Source: Emydura subglobosa (lineage: Eukaryota; Chordata; Testudines; Chelidae). From it: a stretch of 64,000 nucleotides of DNA. The stretch lies in contig ML679961.1 of assembly GCA_007922225.1 (NCBI GenBank), positions 70,412,890-70,476,889 on the forward strand, given 5' to 3'. Below, in pieces: positions 42,801-55,420 of the stretch (position 1 is the first letter of the stretch; every line of letters begins with the position of its first letter). The position numbers were made by a program, and so were the translations under genes. The notes under the pieces were generated by a model, which searched no databases, was not told where the DNA came from, and worked only from the letters and a program-made list of their open reading frames with translations.

Positions 42801-43084
42801 TCTTTTCTTCCTCATAGTCCCTTGGGGGAACTGAACCAAAAGCTAGGAGCATATCAGCACATTCACTCCAACTATGGACCCGGCTAGGACTATAGTCCAT
42901 GGATATGCTTTCCATCAACATATCACTTGCCAGTTTCTCTTTTTTTAATTAAAATGTTTATTTCAGTTAAAAACTGGTCAACAGATCGGTAATAATAACA
43001 GCAATGACACCACCATTGTGTAACTTATATTGGGCATTCCTGCTGAGAGCAAGGGAAGGATGGCAGGAGAGGAAGATGTTGTGC
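42801..43084. other. Spacer
   Basis: No feature was recognised. Confidence 0.4.
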
Positions 43085-43260
43085 AGAGGCACAGGATTGG
43101 CAGAGTTAGGAGATCTGTGTTCTATTCGCAACTCTGCCACAAAACTTCCTGTGCGACTTTGGGTAAGTTTCTTCCCAGTTCCCAGTTTCCAATCTGGATG
43201 ATTAGAGGAGGGTTGTGAGAGCTAATTCATTAATGTTTGGGAAAGGCTTGACTGCTATAG
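43085..43260 (+). repeat. MIR-type SINE fragment
   Basis: AGGAGATCTGTGTTCTATTC, GCAACTCTGCCAC, GTGCGACTTTGGGTAAGTTT and GGTTGTGAGAGCTAATTCAT follow the MIR core in order. Confidence 0.7.
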
Positions 43261-44699
43261 GGACAAGCCCACTGAAAAACTTATACATACAGAAAAAGCT
43301 GAGAGACTTGGGGTAAAATCCTAGCCAGCACGGTAGTCACCCCTGGTCTAAGTGGATGTAGCTTCTTTGATGTCAACAGAGCGGCCACTTTGGCCCTCAG
43401 TGATCATGCTGGGATAAATGGGATGGACTAGATGCCTTTCCAGCTAGTGAGTAACAGACAAGTTGCTCTTGCTAGAAAGTGAGGGATTAGGTGATGCTTG
43501 GCTTCAATTGTGTCTGCTCCTCCGTTGCTAGCAAGCCTGCACTGCTTTGTGTGAAATGAAATATTACTAACGCTATTTATCTGCAGTGGCAGGAACCATC
43601 TCCCGATGGAGCTGGCTGGCACTCTAATTATTAATGCTGCTGTTTTGCACCATGCTCCAACTGCTCACAATGACCAGCTGCTGGCCTTTCTTCAGCTTCC
43701 TTCTTTTATGAGGGTATTTAGTCTAATTGGCCTCTACCCTGGTGGACCTAGGATGAATATAATTTTTAGGTAGGGATCTATGCCATGGTATGTAACTATT
43801 ATAGCAGCTGTATTAAATTAACTTGAATATATAAACTACTACAGGACATTTTTTTGGTGTATGCAATGTCAGCTGTGCCAGGTGTAGGAAAATGCTCCAG
43901 GAGCACAGAGTGAACGGGAAGAGTCCCACACAGTAATTCTCAGCATGGGAATAACGGGAAAAGATTACAGCTGTGACTATGAATGTGGTGTCTGGAACTG
44001 CACACTCACCAGGAGTGATGTAAGTCTACAACAGTATGTCACATCACCTGCGTGCTGAGACATTGTTGGGACTTGTTGGCAGAAAAGGGGGAAGGTGGCT
44101 TCCTTTCCACTGCCAAACTAGTTATATCTCGATGGTCTTTGGGCCACCCTGGGTAGCTCTCGTGCAGGAGTGGGAGGGAATCAGTTGGGATCACCCTGGT
44201 TTTTGGAGCTGGAAGTGTGTCGCAGTTGATTATCTCAGTCTCCTGAGAGAGATGGTACAGAGCATGCAGTGGGCAACTGAAAAACCAAAACATCAAGTTA
44301 TTGAGTAAAAGATGCAGCTGGGAAACCGGTCCAAACCCAGCCATGACAAATCCTGAGATGTGTAGCTGGCTCCAAGAGAACAGGATATGGACTAGGCTTG
44401 GGTTTGGAAATGAACTTTGGTTGGTTTGCATTGTCAGTGCTGATTGATTTAAAAAGTCTTATTTCACCCTGCACTGTGTGTGCAGAGAGGGTGGGGAGGC
44501 AAAGCTCTCCTGGAAAATGGAGGATTCAACATAAGCCTATCGCAAACCTGGAAGATAAGTAGCAATAATAAAAAAGGGAGTTCACAGTCCCTGAGAGGAT
44601 TTAGCTGGTGGAGAGAAGTGCAAAATGACTAAGGGCAGCTGTAAGGGAGGATGTACACTACCGAGCTGTATTTGCTCTCTACTTAGAACTATCTATAAA
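43261..44699. other. Non-coding stretch
   Basis: No gene was recognised. Overlapping open frames at 44036-44431 on both strands carry no known motif. Confidence 0.45.
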
Positions 44700-44985
44700 G
44701 ACCACTCAGAAGTTTCAACTAATGCAGAATGTGACAGTCCACCTTTTTAGGGGGAGGTTGGCCAATGAGATATAAGCACATTACCTCAGTCCTCTTTGAA
44801 TTGCACCGGCTACCAGTTTGCTTCTAGAAACAGTTCACGGTGCTGATTATCTATTAGAGACCTGAATCATCTCGAGATCCCTGCTTTCTCAGAGGTCATC
44901 TTTGTATATGCCCTCAGGTAATAGGTGCAAACCGCTGGAGACTTCTCCTGTTAGTTTCCTGAGTTGAACTCATAGCAGCTGGTGC
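44700..44985 (+). mobile_element. LINE (L2/CR1-group) coding fragment
   Basis: In broken frames it reads KFQLMQNVTVHLF, GRLANEI, HYLSPLELHRLPVCF and KQFTVLII. This resembles the post-RT region of L2-like LINEs (QLxQNAAARLL ... HWLPVxxRIxFKVLLL). Stops occur within it. The boundaries are rough. Confidence 0.5.
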
Positions 44986-46381
44986 TCAGGTTCTCAGACA
45001 GGTTCCTCCATCAGACCTCTTTTTAGTCACATTTAGAGGGTAATTACAAAATAACTAATTCATTTTTCATGTGCTTGGTTGCTTAGCTGGTCAAGTTATG
45101 TCTTGCAATAGGCGAGTGTGGCCAAAGGCAGGGTTCATCTAACACAATAACAGTTGGTTTTTAGCAATGCAAGATGTCCAAACCAAGGTGATGTGCACCC
45201 AATCAATTTTATTATTAAATAACGATAGGTTATTTTTTCAGAGGATGGAAGGGGCTGGTGGTAAGCACAATCAAGATGGGCTTCCACTGAGCCCTCAGCA
45301 GCACCTCACCTACCCACTGATTAATCTGTACTAGCGCCAATTAGCTGCTGTGCAATCACTGGAGTGAGAGAAAGTTGACCTACATGTGGAAAATGTCAGA
45401 GTCTTTAAAACAACCAGAAATAGGTTAATAGAACCTCTCCCATCCAAAGGTCACACTGTTCCTGCTGAACATTGGACCATGGTGTCAGCATGGAACTCTA
45501 ATCCCTCTTCCTGAATCAGCAGCCCTCAGTCTCCGAGGTGGGGGTCACCAAGGCATGAGACACAATGCCATTAGCAATGCAGTAAACAAGCCCTCCTCTT
45601 GTCCATCTTTAATATACTTCTTTTGTTAGAGAAGACAAACTGAATAAGAGATTCAGTGGATATCTTCAAAAACAGCTGTGTATGTTGGCTCACAAATACG
45701 GATAGGACACGCATTCCCCTCGTCACTTGTCCTCGGTTCCTTATACCGCTTCACTGATGGTATCAAAAGATCAGGAACCCGGAAGTTCAGTCTCTGGCAT
45801 ATTCTTGGTTATTCCTGCAAATATTGCTACTTGTGGGCGGGGCATGGTGGAGTGCTTTGTACTTTTAGGAATGACACTTGCAGCACAGGAAGCCACGCCC
45901 CCTGGGATGATGTCATTCCTGGAAATCTCATTTAACAAGGTGTGACTTTTAAAATAGCAGTGAATATTCATAAGCACCGTGGACAAAATGTTTAAACTGG
46001 GGTTAGGTTCCTAATCTGTAGACAACGACATAAAAATGGCCCAACTTTCAGAGATACTGGGTCCCTTTCTTGGTGTGAGTGGGAGCTGTTGGTGTTCAGA
46101 TACAGTTTGGGCTCATCTTTACTTTGGAAAAGCATCCACCCCTCTTTTGAGGGCCTCTCTGAATCATGCCTCAGCCTTGTGAGGCTCTGATCACTGATAA
46201 AGATCAAGAAACTGGATAGTTACAATATCTCACCCTGCCAATGTCTCTCACTGTGCTTTACAGTAAAAGGTAGCAGAGTTTTATGTTCCTTCCAGTAGTT
46301 CGACACATTACTTTTTCTTCCCACCATTTATTGTGGTCAATCACCTTGTGCCAGGGTACATTACTGAATCCAACTGCTTTG
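44986..46381. other. Non-coding stretch
   Basis: No gene was recognised. GTGGGCGGGGC (45834-45844) and a nearby CCACGCCCC are opposed GC-box-like motifs without further promoter signs. Confidence 0.4.
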
Positions 46382-46870
46382 AGGCCTTGTCTAGACTAGA
46401 GTACTTTTTCACACTATGAACCATTTGTTCCCCTTCACATGCTTGTAGAACGCCTCATGTCCGTGCACAAAGGTGTTCAAATTCCATATGGAATATGTGA
46501 GTACTCAATGCTATTTGGATTACACTCACTTTCATCAGGGCTAAATAGCACTCGAGTCTGCACCAGTTAGTGCCAATGTGGCTGAAAGTTGTCGGCGTAG
46601 TAGCACAAACGGTACTAATACTCTTCCTGCTATTGTCCCATAGTGCACTAGTGCCTCATCAAACTCTCCCCAAAATGCATTGCTTCTGGGAATTGTCTCA
46701 GAAACTGGGGATAGGTGCCCAAAAGGCACTGCATGGTTTAGAACTAGTATGACTGTGGGGCAAAACTGCAGTGGTTTAGAACACAAACCAGTAAGGCATA
46801 CTGAACTGTTGTGCATAAACTAGTTCTTTTCTGCTAGTTCAGTTAGGAATGGCTTGGTTTGCTAATGCAA
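46382..46870 (+). mobile_element. Decayed MITE-like sequence
   Basis: It opens with GAGGCCTTGTCTAGACTAGA, the start typical of sauropsid MITEs ending in AGGCCTTGTCTACACT. I could not find a convincing right terminal repeat, so length and type are uncertain. Confidence 0.35.
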
Positions 46871-48289
46871 ACATAGATTGATAAGGAAACACAGAGAAAT
46901 ATATCATGCAAGTAACTAATCAAATATAACATCTGGAAAGACAAAGGCATGCTTCTAACTTTGCTCAGTGCCCAGTTCCTCTCTAGTCTATCTATTCATC
47001 AGGTAGGTAATCTGGTAACTTTGGTTTCCATCAAAGAAATAATCAAAGGGCTGGAAAATCTGCATGAGAACCTGTGCCTGCATGAAATAAATGACACAGG
47101 TGAACCCTGCACCATGAGAGACTGAGGCAATTATCCTGGAGAAGGCCCCCTTCTGTGTGCCCCAGTCTGCAAGCTGATGCAGGCCTCTGTGATACACGTG
47201 CTTGCATTGTCCATGCCGTGCCTTAATGAAGTGGCATTTAGTGCTCCCTGGCTGTGGGGAGAGTGTTGACTGAGATGAGAATGACGCAGCCCCTGTCAGT
47301 CCCTTTATGAAAGGAGTATTGGTTGGCTTGATAATTGAATCAATTAACATTTCCCAGCTAGTATCGCTCCTAAATCAGTCCTGGGTGCAGCAAGCAGACA
47401 TGGTCTTTATTTGCATCGCTGTCAGTTATGTGTTTGTCTTTTAAGGTTGCAATATCATGTGAGAAGAACATAAAGAGACCCAGGAATTTCATTGGCCGGG
47501 TGGTATTGTCCACAACTTGCATGTCCCACAGTATGTCAGAGCTGAGAGTGCCCTAGAGCAATGATCTCCACAACTACCTGGAGCCAGATTTAAAAACAGA
47601 ACAAACAAAGGAAACACTGGGAGCTAGAAAGAAAACCTATTTGACTTGCTCTTTGTATTTGCAAAAGTGACTTATCAGCTAATGGTGGAAAAACAAAAAA
47701 CAAATCACAATAATGTCCAATTCAGCAAGACTTAAATGGATCCAAATGTGCACTTTCCCTGGCAGAGGATTCCATTCCTAATTCATATGCACTTGGATAC
47801 AGGAAATTCACAGTGCAAGTCAAGGCAATGGAGCAGAAGCTAATACCACATAAGATAATACGGGGCAATGCAAGTCAATGCAATGCAATAGTGATTTCCA
47901 TAGTGCTAGTCACATCTCTCACTGTGCTTTACAAAAAATGAGAGCTAAAACATTGTCTAAGCAAACAGATAAATCTTCAACTGACATGTAAAAACAGAGA
48001 TATCAGAACTTCTGCATCCAAAAGGCATAGTTTCAGTGTGGTTTGCTAAGTACAGCGTACAATTATTTTCAAAGAGAACAGTAGAAGTGAAGGAATCAGA
48101 TTCTTCATTGCTTTGCACCATGCAATATCATTTATACCTGTTCAAAGAGAGAGCAAAGTGGCTATAAAATGCTATCCAATCAGAACAGTAGTATTTTACA
48201 TCTCCTTTGAGCTGGTGCAAATGACAACACAGGGAACAAAGCATGGTTGAATTAGGTCTGGGGACATTATTCAGCAGTTGAATACTTTC
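46871..48289. other. Non-coding stretch
   Basis: No gene was recognised. The phrase TCTCTCACTGTGCTTTACA at about 47913 also occurs at about 46245. Confidence 0.4.
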
Positions 48290-50165
48290 ATCAGATGACT
48301 AGCGAGGATTATAAAAATACTGCTTGAACATGCAGGAATGAAATCAGGAAGGCCAAAGTGCAATTGGAGTTGCAGCTAGCAAGGGACTTGAAGGGGAAAA
48401 AGAAGGGTTTCTACAGGTATGTTACCAACAAGAGGCAGATTTGGAAAAGTGTGGGTCCCTTACAGAATGGGGGAGGCAACCTAGTGACAGAGGATGTGGA
48501 GAAAGCTGAGGTACTCAATGCCTTTTTTGCCTCTGTCTTCACAGATGAGGTTAGCTCCCAGACTACTGCACTGGGCAGCACATAATGGGGAGGAGGTGAA
48601 CATCCCTCAGTGCTGAAGGAACAGGTTCAGGACTATTTAGAAAGATTGGACGTACACAAGTCCATGGGGCCAGATGCAATGCATCCGAGGGTGCTGAGGG
48701 AGTTGGCTGATGTGATTTCAGAGCCATTGGCTATTATCTTTGAAAGCTCATGGCAATTGGGGGAGGTCCCTAATGACTGGAAAAAGGCAAATATAGCGCC
48801 CATATTCAAGAAAGGGAAGAAAGAGGAACCAGGGAACTACAGACCGGTCAGCCTCACCTTAATTCCTGGAAAAATCATGGAGCAGGTCCTCAAGGAATCC
48901 ATTTTAAGGCACTTGGAAGAGAGAAAGGTGATCAGGAACATTCAACATGGATTCACCAAGGGCAAGTCATGCCTGACCAACCTGATTACCTTCTATGAAG
49001 AAGTGACTGTATCTGTGGATGTGGGGAAAGCAGTGGACGTGATATACCTTGACTTTAGCAAAGCTTCTGATACAGTCTCCACAGTATTCTTATCAGCAAG
49101 CTAAAAAAGTATGGGTTGGATGAATGGACTATAAAATGGATAGAGAACTGGCTAGATCATTGGGCTCAATGGGTAGTGATCAACGGCTCCATGTCCAGCT
49201 GGCAGCCAGTCACAAGCGGAGTGCCCCAGGAGTCAGTCCTGGGGCCGGTTTTGTTCAAAATCTTCATTAATGATCTGGAGGATGGGGTAGATTGCACCCT
49301 TAGCAAGTTTTCAGATGACACTAAGCTAGGCGGAGTGGTAGATACCCTAGAAGGTAGGGATAGGATACAGAGTGATCTAGACAAATTGGAGGATTGGGCC
49401 AAAAGAAATCTGATGAGGTTCAACAAGGACAAGTGCAGAGTCCTCCACTTAGGACTGGGGACCAACGGGCTAGGCAGCAGTTCTGCAGAAAAGGACCTGC
49501 GGTTGCAGTGGATAAGAAGCTGGATATGAGTCTGCAGTGTGCCCTGGTTGCTAGGAAGGCTAACAGCATATTGGACTGCCTTAGTAGGAGCATTGCCAGC
49601 AGATTGAGGGAAGTGATTTTCCCGTCTATTTGGCATTGGTGAGGCCACATTTGGAGTATTGTGTCCAGTTTTGGGGTTGCCACTTCAAAAAGGATGTGGA
49701 AAAGTTGGAGAGAGTCCAGTGGAGGGCAACAAAAATGATTAGGGGGCTGGAGCACAAGACTTATGAGGAGAGGTTGAGGGAACTGGGCTTGTTTAGTCTG
49801 CAAAAGAGAAAAATGAGGGGGGATTTGATAGCAGCCTTTAACTACCTGAAAGGGGGTTCCAGGGAGGATGATGCTAGGCTGTTCTCAATGGTAGTAAACG
49901 ACAGAACAAGGAGCAATGGTCTCAAGTTGCAGTGGGGGAGGTCTGGGTTGGATATTAGAAAAAAGTTCTTCAGTAGGAGGGTGGTGAAGCACTGGAATGG
50001 GTTACCTGAGAATGTGGTGGAATTTCCATCTTTAGAGGTTTTTAAGCTGCGGCTCGACAAAGCCCTGGCTGGGATGATTTAGCTGAGGTTAGTCCTGCTT
50101 TGAGCAGGGGGTTGGACTAGATGACCTCCTGAGGTCCCTTCCAACTGTAATCTTCTGTGATTTTA
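48290..50165 (+). mobile_element. CR1 LINE, 5' truncated, 1.9 kb
   Basis: The copy begins inside ORF2 just before the RT domain and runs to the CR1 3' end (GATGACCTCCTGAGGTCCCT, then TCTTCTGTGATT). The usual 5' region, ORF1 and the apurinic endonuclease are missing, as in most CR1 copies. It is the longest and best preserved LINE in the window. Confidence 0.95.
48298..50082 (+). pseudogene. CR1 ORF2 pseudogene (reverse transcriptase and C-terminal region)
   Basis: The protein would reverse-transcribe CR1 RNA at a nicked target. The reading opens NTA*TCRNEIRKAKVQLELQ with a TGA at 48325-48327, and continues through KGFYRYVTNKR and KAEVLNAFFASVFTDEV to a TAA at 48583-48585. RT motifs follow: [92 protein letters not shown], and the catalytic box as FSDD (49308-49319; family F/YADD). 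Frameshifts lie near 49080, 49500 and 49625. The C-terminal part ([14 protein letters not shown] ... [12 protein letters not shown] ... [13 protein letters not shown]) is open to the natural stop at 50080-50082. It cannot encode an active enzyme. Confidence 0.95.
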
Positions 50166-52149
50166 TCAGAAGTAGACATATCATCATAGCAGAATACTGC
50201 AAAGTTTTTAAGTGCTTCTGGGTGTGGAGGAACTCTATTAATATGAAAATCATTTTGTTACGCAATGGTGAGAAATTCCAGCTCTGTCTAACACAGGGAT
50301 CCCATACTATTATAGTGAATACATGCTTTAAATCCAACAGTGGTGGATTGGAGGGTGAAGGGGAAACAGGATTCTGGCTTATAGTTCACTGATTCAAACC
50401 CAGCACAGTCTGGTTCTGATGGAAAGACCTTACCACTTGATGGCTATCCAAGAGCTGCGGGAAAGGGGCTGGTGGTCTCAATCCAGATACTTTTGTATAT
50501 GGATGTCTACACCACTATTGGCACTAATTATTTCCATGGTTGGCTGTCTCAGCTGAGAATGGGCCAGAATACTGAACTCCCTAGAGGCTGTCCAGGAAAG
50601 GGGTGAGGGCCCTGGAAGGCTGCACTGCTGCTTCTCATGCCATGTCTATTCAGTAAGGGATAGTCTCCAGGACTATCAATTTTCACTCAAAACATGCTTT
50701 AAAAGCATTAAAGCAAACCTAGCAAAGCCAGCCAAAATCAGAAACTCTTTTAATGAGCAGATCTGACTCTGAAAACAGAACTAGATATCCCTGCCCTGAA
50801 GGGAACAATCCTGTGTTGTGACCAAGAGGATTTTTCCATCTGTAATGTCTCTGGTTTGAAGCCTGGCAGCTGGACGCTCCAAGTAGAAGAGAGATGGTTA
50901 TGCGGTCCCTGAGGAAGAAATAGATCACTGCTTAACTTAAAGCTGTTTCTGATTTTAGTACGTAATTGAGGTGAAGTAATTTATATGCAGAAATAAGCCT
51001 CTTCTTGTAGGGGAATTTCTCTAATAAGGATTGGACACTTTCTATTTCTGGTTGAATTATTCTGATGTGTGAAGCGTGACAGATTGGATTTGTGCCCAGT
51101 AGCTTATTATTCATATTTACTAAAAGGCAAAAATCATGGGAACATAAGCTTAGCGTCACCGAGGGTCGAGAAGTAAGGGGCCCTTCTCCTCATCCTCACC
51201 CCACAGTATAACAATGCATGATTATACCAATGACAGAATGTTTGGAAACATCTGAAATGGACCACTGACATAGACAGGATACTAAGCCAGACAGACCATT
51301 GATCCATACTGGTATGGAACTGCTTATGTTCCCCCTTTGTTGCCTCAGAAAGTAAACACAAGTCCCTTATGCAAAATGCCCAGTGCATCATTCTGAATGG
51401 GAGGCCTCAAAGGCAGTGCACACACCATAGTAGGACATGAAAGAAATATAGCTGACACGTTGTTGCTCTGCACTTCTTCAAGGGCTGTGTCTGGTTGTCT
51501 CTAAAGTAGTGCTTGCTGGAAGCATGGTTCCAATGCCTTTGAGAGAGACAGAGAGAGAAGGGAGCGTAGGGGCGGGGAAGGCGAATTGCCCCCTCTCTCA
51601 TTGCTTTAATTGAGAGTTCATAGCAAATTCATCCTAATGGCAGACTCTTCCACTCTCTATCTAATCATCAGGAAACTCCCTAGGCATTTCAAGTGCACCC
51701 TTGTGGTCCTATCTTGCATATGAAATTACATTCATGTGCTGAGCCAGAGCTGCCAGAAAGAGGAAATACATTTATTAAAAATAGATTTATGACCTTAAAA
51801 GGACCCTCAAGCCCTTATTTTAATACTTTCTAATTTTGCTGTTTGCTCTCCATTATCCGTAATGCCCTCTCCGAAGTCTGAAAAGAACATTTCTTCCTTT
51901 GCCAATTTTCTTTCTGGACTTCCCTTCTGTCTGTACCTGCACCGTGGAGAACGTCAGCACTGCTGTGGGAGTCGTGTTTGTTCACCCTCAGGTGAATCTC
52001 ATTTTGTTGTACATTTCAAGTTGCAGCCAAATCAGGCCCTATGGCCCGTGTCACCACCAATGCAGGCAGCAAATTGTAGAGAGGCCTCAGCCTAGAGGAA
52101 GGTGCTCTATCTAGGTGCTCACGGAAGCAGGTAAACATCATTCCCCACA
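50166..52149. other. Non-coding stretch
   Basis: Two kilobases without a recognised gene or repeat. Confidence 0.45.
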
Positions 52150-52385
52150 CATTACAGTTAAGGTAACTGAGAGGTTTCATGAGGTCACTGCTGGAGAAGC
52201 TGAGAATAGGACACAGGTCTCTAAAATGGCAGACCTGAATCTCAGCCACATTGCCGTTTGCAATGAATGTGCCTGAACTATGTGCTTGGAAATCCTATCT
52301 ATAGAACAACTTCTCTAAGCATTAGCCCACCCTCCCACCTAGAGCCAGGAATAGAACCTAGGAATCCTGGTGCTGAGAAGCAAAA
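52150..52385 (-). repeat. MIR-type SINE, minus orientation, with central insertion
   Basis: CACATTACAGTTAAGGTAAC, TGAGAGGTTTCATGAGGTCA and the later AGAGCCAGGAATAGAACCTA, GGAATCCTGGTGC are two parts of the reverse-complemented MIR core. About 110 bases between them do not fit. Confidence 0.5.
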
Positions 52386-52632
52386 AGCATCCAGGAAGAG
52401 GAGGAATGTGGGCAAATATCTAACCCAACATCTTTCAAATGTAATCATTACTACCTTTCTTTTAAATATCAGCCAGTGCTTTTAGAAATGATTTATCTCC
52501 ACAGACTTGTGCGACTGTAGAAAGAAGCCACATTTTTCACTTATTATCAAATTCTATCTATAAGAAGAAGCTTGTGTGTCTGAATGTCTGCATGTTTGTT
52601 TCAGTGGGACAAATTAATCACTGATGTAACTC

Positions 52633-52676
52633 AATTTCCTTCAATCTCTGGCCCTTAATTTCCTTCAATCTCTGGC
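52633..52676 (+). repeat. Tandem duplication of a 24 base unit
   Basis: Two identical 20 base copies separated by CCTT. Confidence 0.9.
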
Positions 52677-53111
52677 ACATGACCCAAGGGTGTGGATGTG
52701 GAAGAGGCGGGGGAGGGAGCAAAAGTAGCTTTCCACTACCTCCTCTTCCTGACTCCGACCCTGTGATCAGTCTGGGACTGGTTTGCCCTCTGTGGGAATT
52801 AGAGCAGCCGTGGGACAGCTGCAAATGACACCAGCTAGTAATGGGCCCTTAGCGTTGTTTCCCTGGTAGGGCTGGCTGACGTGAAGCATGCTCCTGCCAT
52901 GCTGCATTCCTCTCCTTACAGTAAGGGTATGAGAGGATAAGGGGGCTGATGGTAGATCAAGCTACAACCTGACCATTCCCCTATGTAAGGGGAATCCCCA
53001 ACGGACAAGGATTTGGACCTATGTGCAATATGAATATGTATTGAGCTACAGGGAGTGTATGTGTGAGTCGATGCATGCATTTAAGCCTGTGAATCTCTCT
53101 TCATACTCTAC

Positions 53112-53165
53112 TTGTGTGTGTGTGTTAGATATACTGTATGTGTGTGCACGTGTGTTTATGTTGTC
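53112..53165 (+). repeat. Imperfect (TG)n tract
   Basis: TGTGTGTGTGT runs interrupted by AGATATACTG and CACG. Confidence 0.85.
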
Positions 53166-53689
53166 AGTCTCTGTGTAGGCAGAAACTCATGAATCTGGTG
53201 CAGATTTTTCTGATTTCCAAATTTCAAAATGACCTGTGATTATTTTTAGAAAAAGCTGTGAATTTTCTAGTTCTGCAAGTAACAAACTAGATCAGAGTTA
53301 TTTCCTCTGGTTTATAAAAGCCCTCATTACACTGAGGCTGGGAGTCATCAATTTCTCTTCTTCACAGCCCTCTCCTAAAAGAGGAATCAAGTACACAAAG
53401 TAAGTTGTATTACTCAATTACTTTTTATCAGTATGTTTCATAATGTCTCAATAGCCCTCCTTAGGAAAGATGTTCCCAACCAGCTCCTAAATACGCCCAC
53501 CTTCAGTGTTTTCACAATACTAATAGAGATTCATTTTTCTCTCTCTCTTTCTCTTTGTCCTAGGTGGCTGGAAGGATAAAGGGCTTTTTTTTTTATTGCT
53601 TTGTAATGAAAGAATTCTTTAACAAGGCTCACTCCAATCAGGCCTTTCTGGATGGATCTCATTGTGAAACAAGGTGACGTAAGGGAGGC

Positions 53690-53885
53690 ACCATGGCAGG
53701 GCACGTAGTGGGACTCAGGAGATCTGGGTTCTCCCATGGGCCAGTCACTTTAACTGCCCCATGCCTCAGTTTCCTCACCTTGTAAAATGAGGTTAATGAT
53801 GATACTTAACCTTCTTTGTAAAGTGCTTGGAAATCTGAAGATGAAAAGAGTGATATACGAGCTAAAGTATTAAAAGGTTGTCTGA
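53690..53885 (+). repeat. MIR-type SINE
   Basis: GTGGGACTCAGGAGATCTGG, GGGCCAGTCACTTTAACTGC, CCATGCCTCAGTTTCCTCAC and CTTGTAAAATGAGGTTAATG are the MIR core. CTTTGTAAAGTGCTTGGAAA is its 3' part. Confidence 0.8.
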
Positions 53886-54189
53886 GGAAAGGCCATGCAC
53901 ATTTAATGAATTCTCGTCAGAAAGGTTTGAACTGTACCTTTTACTCTCTGATGTGAGGGAAGGCAGCCCCTAGTTTTTGTTAGAAATACACTGGCTAGGC
54001 TTAAACTGCTGCAAGTTAATAGTCTACATATACTCTATGTACTTGTCCAATTAGCCCAGTGCTCCCCTTCTCTTCCTTCCTTCCCATCTCTGTCAGCCAG
54101 CCTGACTCTCTGCCATAAAAATGCCATGGGTCTCCCTGCTCCCATCCACCATATCATGGCTTCAAATTCATGTAATGAGTGGGAAGCTC
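53886..54189. other. Spacer
   Basis: No feature was recognised. Confidence 0.4.
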
Positions 54190-54977
54190 TGTCACAGGGT
54201 GGGCCTGGCCCCTGTGGTTAAAGCAGGCCCAGCTACCCCAGAGCAGCTGCTCCCAGGTGGACCAGTGAAGGGGTTGGGGCAGCACCTGGGAACTAAAAAA
54301 GATCAGCGAGGGACCCAGTAAGTCAGAGTAGATTGGTTCAGGCAGGAGGAGCAGGTGAGAGCTGCCAGGGGCGAGAGGATTGTGGAAAGTCCTGGAAGGA
54401 AGCAGAAGGTGTTTCCTGGGAGAAGGCTGAGGGCAAGGAAAGCAGTTAGAGGGGTTTGCTGGCTGACCAGGGCCAGATGGATGAAGGCAGGAGCAGCTGC
54501 AAAAGGAGTTCCCTGCTGGCAGTACACTGGAAAGCTGGAGCCAAGGGCTGGAGGGGGCTGAAGGCTGGGGAGCAGTGGAGAAGCTTAGCTGTTGACATCT
54601 CTCAGAGAGCTGGACCCCGGGGAACTGTGAGGGATGCTTCCCCGGCAAGGGTGCTTCCAGCAGAGAGGCTGTGGGGGTTCTTGCTGGGAAGAGTGGGGTT
54701 GGATGGGCTGACTTGGCTGTTGTGGTTTAAGGACAGGAGAGGGCTATCCTGGAGAGCTGCAGTGTGGTGATGGACTCCAGGGCTGTGTATGTTGCATATG
54801 CTATTTAGAAGATGCTGGAGAAATTCTGGGCTCTGGGTCCAGTTTCGTTATGATTTATGTGTGGGACTTCTGCAATAAACGAACCCACCAAAGGCCACTT
54901 CCGCTACGACTGTTTGGACTGTTTCTGAGGACTCAGGAGTGGGAAACTGAGGCAGGCATGCCTGTCATGCTGTGACA
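54190..54977 (+). mobile_element. Solo LTR, 788 bp
   Basis: The ends TGTCACAGGG and CATGCTGTGACA give a perfect 7 base inverted terminus (TGTCACA/TGTGACA) with TG...CA form. AATAAA at 54874-54879 lies 98 bases before the right end, matching an R/U5 layout. No target duplication is evident (AGCTC on the left, CAGAT on the right), so recombination or decay at the edges is possible. The GC-rich interior gives long antisense open frames (54154-54648) that carry no known domain. No internal viral genes are present. Confidence 0.7.
54874..54879 (+). promoter_or_regulatory. Polyadenylation signal of the solo LTR
   Basis: AATAAA in TGCAATAAACGAACCC context. Confidence 0.6.
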
Positions 54978-55317
54978 CAGATTCCATCTCAGGACACTGA
55001 CTCAGATTGCACAATAATTTTCAGAAATTGGAAGAAGAGATGACAAAGGTTTTTTGTTTTATTAGTATTATTTGTAATAAAGCACCTATTCCAGTATCTA
55101 AGAACCACAGGAAGGTAAAAGGCTTGTAGGAGGGAGATTAAGCCAAATAGATTTCCAGGGTCACAATCAAGCCAAACTATTCCCTCACTGTGGACTACTG
55201 TCTCTAGCTACCAGCAATCATACCAAAAGGCATTTAAATACATGCACCTGGCATGCCAAGAATGTCTCCCTCAGCTGCAATTAGGTGTCATTTCTATCTG
55301 AGAACACAGCTCCTACA
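54978..55317. other. Spacer
   Basis: No gene was recognised. Confidence 0.4.
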
Positions 55318-55420
55318 GTTAAAGGACAAAAGGTATCACTATGATCATCTAGTCTTACCTCCCCAATCACCCAGGCCATAAAAGCTCAGCTTGTTGTCAG
55401 GAGTAAGCAGAAAGGGTCCC
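55318..55420 (-). mobile_element. CR1-type LINE 3' tail scrap
   Basis: GGTATCACTATGATCATCTA and GTCTTACCTCC resemble the reverse-complemented CR1-type tail also seen at 42655-42800. Confidence 0.45.

Larger units (their letters stand above)
52386..53689. other. Non-coding stretch with a short tandem duplication and TG-rich tract
   Basis: AATTTCCTTCAATCTCTGGC occurs twice in tandem (52633-52652 and 52657-52676, period 24). Positions 53112-53165 hold an imperfect (TG)n tract. No gene was recognised. Confidence 0.5.

Noticed and set aside
45834..45905. Opposed GC-box-like motifs as a CpG-island promoter
   Set aside because: Only two motifs, no CpG-rich context, no adjacent first exon.
49166..49803. 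Minus-strand frames of 160 and 127 codons
   Set aside because: Antisense shadows of the CR1 reverse transcriptase.
54154..54648. 164 codon minus-strand open frame
   Set aside because: Antisense through a GC-rich solo LTR, low complexity, no domain.
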